Below, piece after piece: positions 16,026 to 24,759 of a DNA stretch of 64,000 nt (position 1 is its first letter; every line of letters begins with the position of its first letter). The position numbers and the translations under genes are program-made. The notes below the pieces were generated by a model. The model made no database searches. It was given only the letters and a program-made list of their open reading frames with translations, and was not told the origin of the DNA. The DNA is from Pseudonocardia sp. (GTDB taxonomy: Bacteria > Actinomycetota > Actinomycetes > Mycobacteriales > Pseudonocardiaceae), in assembly GCF_029263155.1 (NCBI RefSeq), contig NZ_JAJCYB010000044.1, positions 124,001 through 188,000 on the forward strand, written 5' to 3'.

Positions 16026-16589
16026 CTACGCGCCGGCGCCCGCGGCCAGCGCGTCGGCGAGGAAGCGCAGCTCGCGGTGCATGGCCTGCTGATCGTCGGT
16101 GTGGCGCGACACCGAGTGCCGGTAGCTCACGGCCGAGGCGAGCAGGTGGGCGGCGCTGTCGACGTCGGCGGCCGGGCCGTCCGGCCGGGCGGCCTCGATC
16201 ACCGCGCGGATCGAGGCGGCGAGGCGCTCGAAGCGGGCCTGCAGCTCGTCGAGCACGGCGGGGTGGGTGTCGGCCTCGCGCCACAGCAGGTGCGAGAGCA
16301 CGGCCGAGGCGTCGAGGTCGCGGTCCAGCACGTCGACCAGCCGGTGCAGGCTCGCCGCGACGTCGCCCGGGACGACCACACTCGCCGGGTCGACGTGGTC
16401 GGCGGGCAGGCGCTCCACGAGCGCGGCGAGCAGGTCGCGCTTGCGGGTGAAGTAGTAGTGCACCAGTCCCTTCGGCACGCCGGCCCGCTCGGCGATGCGG
16501 GAGGTGGGGGTGGCGTCGAAGCCTGCCGCGGCGAACAGCTCCTCGGCCGCACCGAGGATCCGTTCACGGGCACCGGGTTCGACGGTCAC
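16026..16589 (-). CDS. TetR/AcrR family transcriptional regulator
   Basis: 187 residues. The N-terminal helix-turn-helix reads ARERILGAAEELFAAAGFDAT, then RIAERAGVPKGLVHYYFTRKRDLL, the standard TetR fold. The C-terminal ligand domain is about 130 residues and ends in an Ala-rich tail. It lies 64 bp downstream of the SPW gene on the same strand, and a palindrome overlaps the likely promoter of that gene. Autorepression of a two-gene unit is the simplest reading. The ligand is unknown. Confidence 0.92.
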   Translation of the reverse strand: MTVEPGARERILGAAEELFAAAGFDATPTSRIAERAGVPKGLVHYYFTRKRDLLAALVERLPADHVDPASVVVPGDVAASLHRLVDVLDRDLDASAVLSHLLWREADTHPAVLDELQARFERLAASIRAVIEAARPDGPAADVDSAAHLLASAVSYRHSVSRHTDDQQAMHRELRFLADALAAGAGA

Positions 16590-16653
16590 CGGAGCATCCT
16601 GACGTGCGGCACGGCCGCGGCCAACCCGGGCCGCGGCCGTGTCGCCCGAGCTG

Positions 16654-17016
16654 TCAGTGCTGCCCGATCGGCCCCCGGTGCGCGGCGTTGGCCGCGGGCA
16701 GTGCCGCCAGCCCGACCACCACGATCAGCACGCCGGCGACCCAGGACGTCCAGGCCGCCCCGGCGAGGTCGGCGTAGGAGAACACCCACGGCGAGACGAA
16801 CAGCAGCACGCCCAGCACGACGTGGACGTACTCGCTGACCGCCGAGCCCGGCTGCGCCAGCGACCACAGTGCCGTGGCGGCGAAGAGCACGCCGAACACG
16901 ACCAGCGTCCAGAGCGCGGCGGTGTCGGTCGCCGCCACGATCGGTGTCAGGGCCGTCAGCACGCCGATCACCAGCGCCGCCCAGTCCTGCCACCGCTGCC
17001 ATGACCTCGGGGTCAT
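16654..17016 (-). CDS. SPW-repeat membrane protein
   Basis: 120 residues with four hydrophobic segments. The two SPW-type halves are visible: WQDWAALVIGVLTALTPIV and LLFVSPWVFSYADLAGAAWTSWVAG, the second carrying the SPW motif. The family is a small membrane protein of unknown role. The ATG at 17016 is preferred over a GTG at 17025 because GGAAGG then sits 8 nt upstream. It probably forms an operon with the TetR gene. Confidence 0.82.
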   Translation of the reverse strand: MTPRSWQRWQDWAALVIGVLTALTPIVAATDTAALWTLVVFGVLFAATALWSLAQPGSAVSEYVHVVLGVLLFVSPWVFSYADLAGAAWTSWVAGVLIVVVGLAALPAANAAHRGPIGQH

Positions 17017-17057
17017 CGCGATCACCTTCCCTCATGAGGAGATGCCTCCGTTCTACG

Positions 17058-17079
17058 CTTGACTGGCCAGCCGGTCAAG
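17058..17079. promoter_or_regulatory. Candidate TetR operator and promoter of the SPW-TetR unit
   Basis: 22-bp imperfect palindrome with outer arms CTTGAC and GTCAAG around a TGGCCAGCCG centre. On the minus strand TTGACC would be the -35 box, with TAGAAC 17 bp further as a weak -10, so a bound repressor would block the polymerase. It lies 42 bp upstream of the SPW start. The next 210 bp (17080-17289) contain nothing I can support. Confidence 0.6.
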
Positions 17080-17289
17080 ACAGTCGACACGGGTCTCCAC
17101 ATCGGCTCCGGGCCGCTCCACAGTTCCGTGCCCCTCGCCCGGTGCCCGCGCGCCGTGATCACCCGCGACGCGCTGCTCGCGCGGGGTGGGGGCGGCGCGC
17201 ACCCGATCACCTCACGGCCGGGGCCGGACGGCGACCGGCGCTCCGCGAACGCCGCCCGCCCGGCCGCGCGCGACCTGCTCCGCGCCGCG

Positions 17290-17439
17290 CTACGCCCGTA
17301 GGGCGTGGCCGCGCTCCCATGCGGAGCGGCGCTCGGCGGCCACCTCCCGCCACTGCGCGGCACGGACGACGTCCAGGGTCCGGACGACGACCGCGAGCAC
17401 CAGCAACGACGCGACCCCCGCGAGCACCAGCGTGATCAT
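17290..17439 (-). CDS. Small single-pass membrane protein
   Basis: 49 residues: an N-terminal hydrophobic helix (MITLVLAGVASLLVLAVVV) and a short basic cytoplasmic tail rich in Arg and Glu. The ATG at 17439 follows AGAGGGA at 7-nt spacing, which decides the start over longer in-frame options. There is no recognised family. It lies between the SPW/TetR unit and moxR, facing the same way. Confidence 0.55.
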   Translation of the reverse strand: MITLVLAGVASLLVLAVVVRTLDVVRAAQWREVAAERRSAWERGHALRA

Positions 17440-17559
17440 CGAATGTCCCTCTCGCTCCGACCTCTTCCGACGGGTGTGATCCTGCTCTCGGACGAGCAAC
17501 CGACGGAGGGCCGCTGATACGCCCGGACGTGCACTTCTGCACGGAGGGCGGTGGAGAGA

Positions 17560-18444
17560 TCAGTTGAGGCGCAGCTCCGCGGCCGCCTTGACGGTGTCGG
17601 ACTGGTGCTTGAGCACCACGCCCAGCGTGGCGCGTACGGCGTCGTCGTCGAGGGTGTCCATACCCAGCGCCAGCAGCGTGCGGCCCCAGTCGATGGTCTC
17701 GGCCACGCTCGGGGACTTGCGCAGCTCCAGCGTGCGCAGCACGCGCACCGTGCGCACCAGCGCGTCGACCATGGCCTCGGTCAGCTCCGGCACGCGGGAC
17801 GCGACGATGCGCCGTTCCAGGTCGGCGTCGGGGAAGTCCAGGTGCAGGAACAGGCAGCGGCGCTTGAGCGCCTCGGACAGCTCGCGTGTGGAGTTCGACG
17901 TCAGCAGCGCGAAGGGCCGCCGGGTGGCGCTGATCGTGCCCATCTCCGGCACCGTGACCTGGAAGTCGGAGAGCACCTCCAGCAGCAGGCCCTCCACCTC
18001 GACGTCGGCCTTGTCCATCTCGTCGATCAGCAGGACGGTCGGGTCGCTGCGCCGGATCGCGGTGAGCAGCGGGCGGGGCAGCAGGAACTCCTCGGAGAAC
18101 ACGTCGTCGCGGGTCTCGTCCCAGGACTCCCGGCCCTGCCCGGCGGTGATCCGCAGCAGCTGCTTGGCGTGGTTCCACTCGTAGAGCGCCCGGGCCTCGT
18201 CGATGCCCTCGTAGCACTGCAGGCGCACCAGCCCGGAGCCCGTGGCCTGGGCGACGGCCTTGGCCAGCTCCGTCTTCCCGACGCCCGCCGGGCCCTCCAC
18301 GAGCAGCGGCTTGCCGAGCCGGTCGGCGAGGTAGACGGTGGTGGCCACGGCGGTCGAGGCGAGGTACCCGACGCCGGCCAGCCGCTCGGTCACATCCGCG
18401 ACCGAACCGAACAGCGGGGACTGGGAGGCACTCACGCGCCTCAT
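17560..18444 (-). CDS. MoxR family AAA+ ATPase
   Basis: 294 residues. Walker A is VEGPAGVGKTELAKA, Walker B VLLIDEMDKAD, followed by sensor 1 (FALLTSNSTREL) and an arginine-finger region (ALKRRCLFLHLDFP). MoxR ATPases act as chaperones with VWA proteins; here the partner is the CoxE-like gene at 14.5-15.9 kb. In mycobacteria the two are adjacent; here the TetR, SPW and small membrane genes separate them. The ATG at 18444 (MRRVSASQ) is used; a GTG nine bases on is an alternative. Confidence 0.92.
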   Translation of the reverse strand: MRRVSASQSPLFGSVADVTERLAGVGYLASTAVATTVYLADRLGKPLLVEGPAGVGKTELAKAVAQATGSGLVRLQCYEGIDEARALYEWNHAKQLLRITAGQGRESWDETRDDVFSEEFLLPRPLLTAIRRSDPTVLLIDEMDKADVEVEGLLLEVLSDFQVTVPEMGTISATRRPFALLTSNSTRELSEALKRRCLFLHLDFPDADLERRIVASRVPELTEAMVDALVRTVRVLRTLELRKSPSVAETIDWGRTLLALGMDTLDDDAVRATLGVVLKHQSDTVKAAAELRLN

Positions 18445-18497
18445 CCTGCCCTGCGCCGAGACGAACCGCCCAGGGTGTGCCGCACACCGCAGTCGTC

Positions 18498-18586
18498 GCA
18501 CCGGGGTTGTGGCCGCCGCACCAGTGTTGTGGCCGCCGCACCGGCGTCCCGGCGCCGGTGCGGCGCACACTGTGCCTGTGCGGTCA
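18498..18586. repeat. Dispersed nested-palindrome repeat, copy 1
   Basis: The core at 18535-18564 has perfect 12-bp arms (GCCGCACCGGCG and its complement) around TCCCGG. It is followed by the family suffix CACACTGTGCCTGTGCGGTCA and preceded by two GTTGTGGCCGCCGCACC units. It lies between the moxR start and the DUF559-like gene. Confidence 0.85.
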
Positions 18587-18632
18587 CCGGGCGCAGCCCC
18601 CAGCAGCGGCCACGGGCCCCGCCAGCACGGCG

Positions 18633-18709
18633 GCTGCCGCACGAGCGCTGCTGCCACCGCACCGGCGGCCCGGCGCCGGTGCGGTGCACACCGTGCCTGT
18701 GCGGTCAGC
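18633..18709. repeat. Dispersed nested-palindrome repeat, copy 2
   Basis: The core at 18655-18686 has perfect 13-bp arms (CACCGCACCGGCG and complement) around GCCCGG, with degenerate outer arms GCTGCCGCAC and GTGCGGTCAGC. The right end contains the stop codon of the DUF559-like gene, so the element forms its 3' end. Confidence 0.85.
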
Positions 18710-19619
18710 GAGGGAACAGCTTCCTGGCCACGTCCGTGAAAGTGTCGATCTCCGGCCAGGTCCAGCGGGTCATCCCCAACTCCTCCGCCCGGATGGCGTC
18801 CTCGCGGCGCTTCTCCGAGAAGACCACGTCGGCGGGTACCTGGCCGGGGCGCAGCAGCCGCCCGTACTTGACGTACCCGTCGAACTCGCCGACACGGCCG
18901 TGCTCGGGCCACGCGAAGTCGACCCGTCCGAGCGTGACGCCGTCGGCGCGGACCACCTCCCACTGCAGCACCGGTACCGGGAGGCCGAGCCGCGCCATCG
19001 CGACCCGGCTGCGCGACTCACCCGGGCTCTCCGGGCGCGGGTCCGCGAAGGTGATGACCCGCCGCGCCGCCGGCACACCCGGCCAACGCGACATGCGATC
19101 GAGCGCCGCCACGAGCTCGTCGCGCGTGACGAGGTGCCGGTGCAGCGCCGCGTCCACGATGACGACGGCCTGCTCGAAGCGCTCCGTGCGGGCGACATCG
19201 GCAAGCGTGCGCGCCGGGCCGGTGACCGCGACGCCGCCGATCCACCTGATCTCGTCGGGGTCCAGCGGTGCGGTGTGCCCGTGCAGGCGGCCCGTGCGCA
19301 CCCCGCCCGAGCGGCGCGGTCGGGTGGTGTGCACCCGGTCGAGCCGGGTGTTCCAGATCGGCAGGCCCCACATCACCGCCGCGGACACGTGGCTGACCAC
19401 GGCGTCGGCCGCCACCCTCGGCACCGCCGCGGCGACCAGCAGGGCATGGCGCGACTCGGGGCTGCGCAGCCGCGGGTCGTCCGGGACGACGTAGGCGCCG
19501 GCCGCGAGCGGGGCCAGCTCCCGGAGGCGCCGCAGGCGGCGCAGCTCCCCGTCGGTGACACCCGCGGCGAGCAGGCCCGATCTCAGCAGTGGCCCGGGCC
19601 CGGCGCTCGGCAGATCCAT
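18705..19619 (-). CDS. AbiEi-like/DUF559 endonuclease-fold protein
   Basis: 304 residues. The N-terminal half has a winged-helix-like region, then SHVSAAVMWGLPIWNTRLDRVHTT and VTGPARTLADVART, typical of the proteins annotated as type IV toxin-antitoxin AbiEi family in actinobacteria. The C-terminal half is a DUF559/Vsr-like PD-(D/E)xK fold: GRVDFAWPEH supplies the Asp and GEFDGYVKYG the E-x-D and Lys. No AbiEii-type partner toxin adjoins, so an antitoxin role is doubtful. The ATG at 19619 is used since upstream codons read through a repeat. Repeats of one family flank the gene on both sides. Confidence 0.8.
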   Translation of the reverse strand: MDLPSAGPGPLLRSGLLAAGVTDGELRRLRRLRELAPLAAGAYVVPDDPRLRSPESRHALLVAAAVPRVAADAVVSHVSAAVMWGLPIWNTRLDRVHTTRPRRSGGVRTGRLHGHTAPLDPDEIRWIGGVAVTGPARTLADVARTERFEQAVVIVDAALHRHLVTRDELVAALDRMSRWPGVPAARRVITFADPRPESPGESRSRVAMARLGLPVPVLQWEVVRADGVTLGRVDFAWPEHGRVGEFDGYVKYGRLLRPGQVPADVVFSEKRREDAIRAEELGMTRWTWPEIDTFTDVARKLFPR

Positions 19620-19673
19620 GGCGGCAGGATCCCGACTCGCGCGGCATTCCGGGCGGCTTCGGGAAAACCCGCT

Positions 19674-19745
19674 CACCGCACCGGCGTCGCTGTCGCCGCA
19701 CCGGCGTCCCGGCGCCGGTGCGGTGCACACGACGGCGGTGCGGTG
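19674..19745. repeat. Dispersed nested-palindrome repeat, copy 3
   Basis: Outer arms 19674-19688 and 19731-19745 (15 bp, one mismatch) enclose an inner perfect hairpin 19696-19723 (CCGCACCGGCG, loop, complement). It lies between the divergent DUF559-like and recQ genes, in the same orientation as copies 1 and 2. Confidence 0.87.
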
Positions 19746-19780
19746 CCGGGACTGTCGGACCCCTCGTGGACCATCGACCC

Positions 19781-21931
19781 ATGACCACCACCGAGACCGA
19801 CCTCCGCGCCCGCGCCGAAGAGGTGCTCGTCACGCTCGCGGGTCCGGACGCGCGGTTGCGCGAGGACCAGTGGACGGCCGTCCACGCGCTGGTCGCGCTG
19901 CGCAAGCGGGCACTGGTGGTGCAGCGCACCGGGTGGGGCAAGTCGGCGGTGTACTTCGTCGCCACGGCGCTGCTGCGGGAGGCGGGTGCGGGCGCGACGG
20001 TGATCGTGTCGCCGCTGCTCGCCCTGATGCGCAACCAGATCGACGCCGCCGCCCGCGCCGGGATCCGCGCGGCGACCGTCAACTCCGCGAACACGGCCGA
20101 CTGGGAGCGCACCTACGACGCCGTCGCGGCCGGGGAGGTCGACGTGCTGCTGGTCAGCCCGGAGAGGCTCAACAACCCCGACTTCCGCGACCGCGTGCTG
20201 CCCCGGCTCACCGCGTCCGCCGGGATGCTGGTCGTCGACGAGGCGCACTGCGTGTCCGACTGGGGGCACGACTTCCGGCCCGACTACCGCCGGCTGCGCG
20301 CGCTGATCGCCGACCTGCCCGACGGCATCCCGGTGCTCGCCACCACGGCCACGGCCAACGACCGCGTGGTCGTCGACGTCACCGAGCAGCTCGGGTTGTC
20401 CGCGGGAGAGCCGTTGGTGCTGCGCGGCTCACTCGATCGGGAGAGCCTGCGTCTGTCGGTCGTGAAGCTGCGCACGGCGGCCGACCGGTTGGGCTGGCTC
20501 GCCGCGCAGATGGACGCGCTGCCGGGCGCGGGCATCGTCTACACGCTCACGGTCCAGGCGGCCGAGGAGGTCGCGGAGTTCCTGCGCGAGCGCGGGCACC
20601 CGGTGGCCTCCTACACGGGCAAGACACCGCCCGAGGAGCGGCTGGCGGCGGAGGGCGACCTGCTGGCCAACCGGGTCAAGGCGCTGGTCGCCACGTCCGC
20701 GCTGGGGATGGGGTTCGACAAGCCCGACCTGGGGTTCGTCGTGCACCTCGGCGCGCCCGCCTCCCCGGTGGCGTACTACCAGCAGATCGGCCGCGCCGGG
20801 CGTGCGGTCGACCGGGCCGAGGTCGTGCTGCTGCCCGGCCACGAGGACCAGGACATCTGGCGCTACTTCGCCTCGCTGGCGTTCCCGCCGGAGCCGGTGG
20901 TGCGCCAGACGCTGCAGGTGCTCGGTCCCGAACCCCTGAGCACCGCCGCGATCGAGACGCGCGTCGACCTCTCGCGCACCCGCCTGGAGATGCTGCTCAA
21001 GGTCCTCGACTCCGACGGTGCCGCGAAGCGCGTCAAGGGCGGGTGGGTGGCCACCGGCGAGGACTGGGTCTACGACTCCGAGCGCCACCGCCGCATCGCC
21101 GACGCCCGCAAGGCCGAGCAGCAGGCCATGCTCGGCTACCTCGACACCGACCGGTGCCGGCTGGTGTTCCTGCGCGAGCAGCTCGACGACGCGGGCGCGC
21201 AGCCGTGCGGGCGCTGCGACGTGTGCGCGGGCACCGCCTGGAGCACCGACGTCGACGCCGGGGCGGCGGAGGCGGCGGCGGAGCGGATCGCGCGCCCGGG
21301 GGTCGAGGTGGCGCCGCGCAAGCAGTGGCCCTCGGGGATGGCCGAGCTCGACGTGCCGGCGTCGGGGAAGATCCCGGCGGGCGAGCTGGCCGAGCCGGGC
21401 CGGGTCATCGGGCGGCTGTCCGACATCGGCTGGGGCACCCGGCTGCGGGCGCTCCTCGACCCCGACGCGGTCCCCGACGACGAGTTCGGCCCCGACATCG
21501 ACCCGGAGACCGGCGAGCCGGTGAGCAGCACCGACCGGCCGGTTCCCAAGGACGTGCTCGACGCCGTGGTGCGCGTGCTGGCCGGCTGGGGCTGGGAGGA
21601 GCGGCCGGTGGGCGTGGTCGGGATCGGCTCGCGCACCCGCCCGCACCAGCTCGACCACCTGGCCCGACGCATCTCCGACATCGGCCGCATCCCGCTGCTG
21701 GGCACGCTCGTGCCGGCCGGTCCACGGCCGGCGGCGCACGCCAACTCCGCCCAGCGCCTCGCCGCGGTGTGGGAGGCGTTCGAGGAGCCGTCGTTCGCGC
21801 TGCCCGACGGCCCGGTGCTGCTGGTCGACGACGTGATCGACTCCGGCTGGACGATGACGGTCGCCGCGCGGTTGCTGCGCCGGGCCGGGGCGGGTTCGGT
21901 GCTGCCGTTCGCACTCGCCCAGGCCGGATGA
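19781..21931 (+). CDS. recQ: RecQ-family helicase fused to a phosphoribosyltransferase domain
   Basis: 716 residues. N-terminal superfamily 2 helicase: Walker A RTGWGKS (49-55), DEAH box VVDEAHCVSDWGHDFRPDYR (DEAH 153-156), motif III ATTATA, and motif VI QQIGRAGRAVD. A zinc-binding cluster of Cys (CRLVFL, then CGRCDVC) and a winged-helix region follow. The last 150 residues form a PRTase-like domain ending with LLVDDVIDSGWTMTVAA, the PRPP-binding loop. RecQ unwinds forks and recombination intermediates; the role of the fused PRTase domain is not known. The ATG at 19781 begins just after repeat copy 3. Confidence 0.93.
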   Translation: MTTTETDLRARAEEVLVTLAGPDARLREDQWTAVHALVALRKRALVVQRTGWGKSAVYFVATALLREAGAGATVIVSPLLALMRNQIDAAARAGIRAATVNSANTADWERTYDAVAAGEVDVLLVSPERLNNPDFRDRVLPRLTASAGMLVVDEAHCVSDWGHDFRPDYRRLRALIADLPDGIPVLATTATANDRVVVDVTEQLGLSAGEPLVLRGSLDRESLRLSVVKLRTAADRLGWLAAQMDALPGAGIVYTLTVQAAEEVAEFLRERGHPVASYTGKTPPEERLAAEGDLLANRVKALVATSALGMGFDKPDLGFVVHLGAPASPVAYYQQIGRAGRAVDRAEVVLLPGHEDQDIWRYFASLAFPPEPVVRQTLQVLGPEPLSTAAIETRVDLSRTRLEMLLKVLDSDGAAKRVKGGWVATGEDWVYDSERHRRIADARKAEQQAMLGYLDTDRCRLVFLREQLDDAGAQPCGRCDVCAGTAWSTDVDAGAAEAAAERIARPGVEVAPRKQWPSGMAELDVPASGKIPAGELAEPGRVIGRLSDIGWGTRLRALLDPDAVPDDEFGPDIDPETGEPVSSTDRPVPKDVLDAVVRVLAGWGWEERPVGVVGIGSRTRPHQLDHLARRISDIGRIPLLGTLVPAGPRPAAHANSAQRLAAVWEAFEEPSFALPDGPVLLVDDVIDSGWTMTVAARLLRRAGAGSVLPFALAQAG

Positions 21932-21944
21932 CAGGATCCGGTCC

Positions 21945-22376
21945 ATGCCCGCCGACTTCGTGCTGAAGGCCATGAACACCGCCCACCGCGCGCTGCTGAA
22001 GATCACCGGCGGCCGCGTCGGGTACGACGCGATGGGCATGCCGGTGCTCGAGCTCACCACCATCGGGCGCCGGAGCGGCGAACCGCGCTCGGTCATGCTC
22101 ACCGCGCCGCTGGAGGAGAACGGGCACCCGGTGATCGTGGCGTCGCGCGGCGGCGACGACCGCCACCCCGCCTGGTTCCTCAACCTGCGTGACGAGCCGA
22201 AGGTGGAGGTCTCGGTCAAGGGCGGTCCGCGCACCCCGATGGTCGCCCGGATCGTCACCGCCGACGAGCGGGCACGGATGTGGCCGCAGATCGCCGGGAA
22301 GTACTCCAACTACGCCGGATACCAGAGGCGTACCGAGCGGGAGATCCCGCTGGTCGTGCTGGAGCCGCCGCGCTGA
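21945..22376 (+). CDS. Deazaflavin (F420)-dependent nitroreductase family protein
   Basis: 143 residues of the Ddn type: LKITGGRVGYDAMGMPVLEL, TTIGRRSGEPRSVMLTAP, VASRGGDDRHPAWFLNL and YAGYQRRTEREIPLV. These match the split-barrel F420H2-dependent quinone/nitro reductases of mycobacteria. The natural substrate is probably a quinone, but that is inference. It starts 13 bp after recQ and may share its transcript. Confidence 0.9.
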   Translation: MPADFVLKAMNTAHRALLKITGGRVGYDAMGMPVLELTTIGRRSGEPRSVMLTAPLEENGHPVIVASRGGDDRHPAWFLNLRDEPKVEVSVKGGPRTPMVARIVTADERARMWPQIAGKYSNYAGYQRRTEREIPLVVLEPPR

Positions 22377-22391
22377 GTCGGCGCGAGCCGG

Positions 22392-23582
22392 TCAGGGCAG
22401 CCGGGCGAGCAGGTGGCAGTGCGCCATCCGCACGGTGGACACGCCGGACGGCGGGGCAGCGGGAGGCGGGGGTCCGGAGACGATCGTGAACCGCCACTCG
22501 GGCGCGGCGGGCGCGCCGACCTCGGCCCAGGCCTCCAGCGCCGCCAGCATCCGCCGGGCCTGCGCCGGACCACCGGGACCGTAGGCACGCACCGCGGCCG
22601 GCCCGTCACGGACCACCACGACCGCGATGCCGGAGTCCTCGCCCGCCGGTGCGGCACACGCCACGGCCCCGGCCGGGCCGAGCGGGTCGGGCAGCCCGCT
22701 GTCCGGACCGCCGGCGACCAGCCGCAGCGCGCCCGGATCCGTGAGCGCCAGCCAGAGCCCGAAGCCGTCCCAGGTGTCGGCCGGGCCCACCACCACCGGC
22801 GAGTCGACCAGCGGCCCCGGGTCGGCGAGCGCGGCGGCCACCGCGGCCCGGTCCGGCGCCGGCCCGTCGTCGGGGCCGTGCAGCGCCACGCCGCCGGGCA
22901 GGGCGACCGCGGGCCGGGCCGACGCGCCCATCCCCCGCAGCCGGATGAACCCGCAGGTGCGCTGCGAGTGGCTGTGCAGCGTCCCGTCCGGGGCCAGGTC
23001 CAGCGCCATCGACAGCTGGCTCCCGCGCAGGGCGAGCGGCAGCAGCAACCGGCCGCCGGGGGCGAGCTGCGCGACCCACGCCGGCCACACGTCGTCGCTG
23101 CCGACGGTGAGCACGATCCGGTCGTAGGGCGCCGCCGCCGGATGGCCGAGCGCGCCGTCGCCGCACACGACCTCCACACCGGACACGTCCGCGGCGGCGA
23201 GGTGCCCGAGGGTGCCCGCGACCAGGTCGGCGTCGATGTCGACGGTGGTGACGTGCCCGGCCGCACCCACGATCCGCGCCATCAGTGCCGCGTTCCACCC
23301 GGTACCGGCGCCGATCTCCAGCACGCGGTGCCCCGGACGCAGGTCCAGCTGCTCCAGCATGATCGCGACCATCGACGGCTGGGACGCGGAACTGGTCGCC
23401 GCGCCGTCGACGTGCTGCACCGCGACCGCCCCGTCGGCGTAGGCCGCGGCCACCGATGCCCCCGGCAGGAACAGGTGGCGGGGCACCGCCCGCAGGGCCT
23501 GCTCGACGGCCGGGCTGCGGACGCGACCGGCCGTGCACAGCGCGTCGACCATCGCGGCGCGAGCCCGGTCGGCAGCGGACAT
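22392..23582 (-). CDS. PCMT-like SAM-dependent methyltransferase
   Basis: 396 residues. The N-terminal domain resembles protein-L-isoaspartate O-methyltransferase: VPRHLFLPGASVAAAYADGA, SQPSMVAIMLEQLDL, then the SAM motif VLEIGAGTGWNAALMA and VTTVDIDADLV. The C-terminal 180 residues do not match a domain I know. Substrates of these long actinobacterial PCMT relatives are mostly unknown; several act on RiPP precursors, but none is seen here. The ATG at 23582 is preferred to a TTG at 23618. It lies 37 bp downstream of proB on the same strand. Confidence 0.82.
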   Translation of the reverse strand: MSAADRARAAMVDALCTAGRVRSPAVEQALRAVPRHLFLPGASVAAAYADGAVAVQHVDGAATSSASQPSMVAIMLEQLDLRPGHRVLEIGAGTGWNAALMARIVGAAGHVTTVDIDADLVAGTLGHLAAADVSGVEVVCGDGALGHPAAAPYDRIVLTVGSDDVWPAWVAQLAPGGRLLLPLALRGSQLSMALDLAPDGTLHSHSQRTCGFIRLRGMGASARPAVALPGGVALHGPDDGPAPDRAAVAAALADPGPLVDSPVVVGPADTWDGFGLWLALTDPGALRLVAGGPDSGLPDPLGPAGAVACAAPAGEDSGIAVVVVRDGPAAVRAYGPGGPAQARRMLAALEAWAEVGAPAAPEWRFTIVSGPPPPAAPPSGVSTVRMAHCHLLARLP

Positions 23583-23619
23583 CGGCCGAGTCTGGCCCCC
23601 CGGGCCCTGGTCGGACAAG

Positions 23620-24732
23620 CTAGAGCGGCACCAGGTCGTCGGCGTGGACGACCTCGCGGCGCAGCTCGGGCGCGAGGTCGCGGGTGCGGCGGCCGATGAG
23701 GGCGGGCAGCTCGGCGGCGTCGAACCCGACCACCCCGCGGGCGACGACGACGCCGTGCGGCCCCCGCAGGTCGACGACGTCGCCGGCCACGAAGTCCCCG
23801 GAGATGCCGTGGATGCCGGCCGCGAGCAGCGAGCGGCGTCGGTCGATCACCGCCGCGACGGCTCCGGCGTCCAGGTCGAGCGCCCCCCGCACGTCGGCCG
23901 CGTGCAGCAGCCAGAAGCGTCGGGCCGAGAGCCGCCTCCCCGATGCCCGGAAGGCGGTGCCGACCTTCGGGCCGTCCACGGCCGTGTCCAGCGCGTCGGC
24001 GACGTCCGCGGCCGCCGCGAGCAGCACCGGGATGCCCGAGGCCGACGCCATCGCCGCCGCCATGATCTTGGTGGCCATCCCGCCGCGGCCCAGACCGCCC
24101 TGGCCCGGCCGGGCGACCTGTACCGAGGCGAGGTCCGCGGGTGACTCGACCTCGCGGACCAGCCGGGAGCCGGGGCGGTGCGGGTCCCCGTCGTGGAGGC
24201 CGTCGACGTCGGAGAGCAGCACCAGCGCGTCGGCGCCGATCAGGTGCGCGACCAGCGCCGCGAGCCGGTCGTTGTCGCCCACCCGGATCTCGTCGGTGGC
24301 GACGGTGTCGTTCTCGTTGACGACCGGGAGCACGTCGAGCCCGAGCAGCCGCTCCAGCGTGCGCTGGGCGTTGCGGTAGTGCGCGCGGCGGATCATGTCG
24401 TCGGCGGTGAGCAGCACCTGACCGATCGCCCGGCCGTGCCGCGCGAACGACGCGCCGTAGGCCTGCGCGAGCAGCAGCTGCCCGACGGCCGCGGCGGCCT
24501 GCTGGGTGGCGAGGTCGCGGGGCCGCCTGGTGAGCCGCAACGGGGCGAGCCCCGCGGCGATGGCGCCCGAGGACACGAGCACGACCTGGCTCCCGGCCGC
24601 GCGCCGGGCGGCGAGGGCGTCGACGAGCGCGTCGAGCCGGGCGGGGTCGAGCCCTCCGGCCAGCGAGGTGAGCGACGACGACCCCACCTTGACGACGACC
24701 CGCCGAGCAGCGGCGAGCTGCCCGCGCGTCAC
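23620..24732 (-). CDS. proB: Glutamate 5-kinase
   Basis: 370 residues with the start chosen here, matching the usual length. It phosphorylates glutamate in the first step of proline synthesis. Visible are VVVKVGSSSLT (kinase fold), VLVSSGAIAAG, NENDTVATDEIRVGDNDRLA, GGMATKIMAA and a C-terminal PUA domain (LLAAGIHGISGDFVAGDVVDL). The GTG at 24732 (VTRGQLAAARR) gives the family N-terminus; an ATG at 24849 overlapping the obgE stop is also in frame but adds 39 residues spanning a large hairpin. Neighbour obgE upstream is as in mycobacteria. Confidence 0.93.
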   Translation of the reverse strand: MTRGQLAAARRVVVKVGSSSLTSLAGGLDPARLDALVDALAARRAAGSQVVLVSSGAIAAGLAPLRLTRRPRDLATQQAAAAVGQLLLAQAYGASFARHGRAIGQVLLTADDMIRRAHYRNAQRTLERLLGLDVLPVVNENDTVATDEIRVGDNDRLAALVAHLIGADALVLLSDVDGLHDGDPHRPGSRLVREVESPADLASVQVARPGQGGLGRGGMATKIMAAAMASASGIPVLLAAAADVADALDTAVDGPKVGTAFRASGRRLSARRFWLLHAADVRGALDLDAGAVAAVIDRRRSLLAAGIHGISGDFVAGDVVDLRGPHGVVVARGVVGFDAAELPALIGRRTRDLAPELRREVVHADDLVPL

Positions 24733-24759
24733 CTGCGCGGCCTGCGCGGCCCCCGCCGT

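Noticed and set aside
17080-17289. Possible 80-residue plus-strand gene in this gap
   Set aside because: It has no ribosome-binding site, its start lies in the TetR operator, and the composition is that of random GC-rich DNA.
19781-21931. RecQ-phosphoribosyltransferase fusion as a new system
   Set aside because: This domain union is known in actinobacteria, so it is annotated but not scored as novel.
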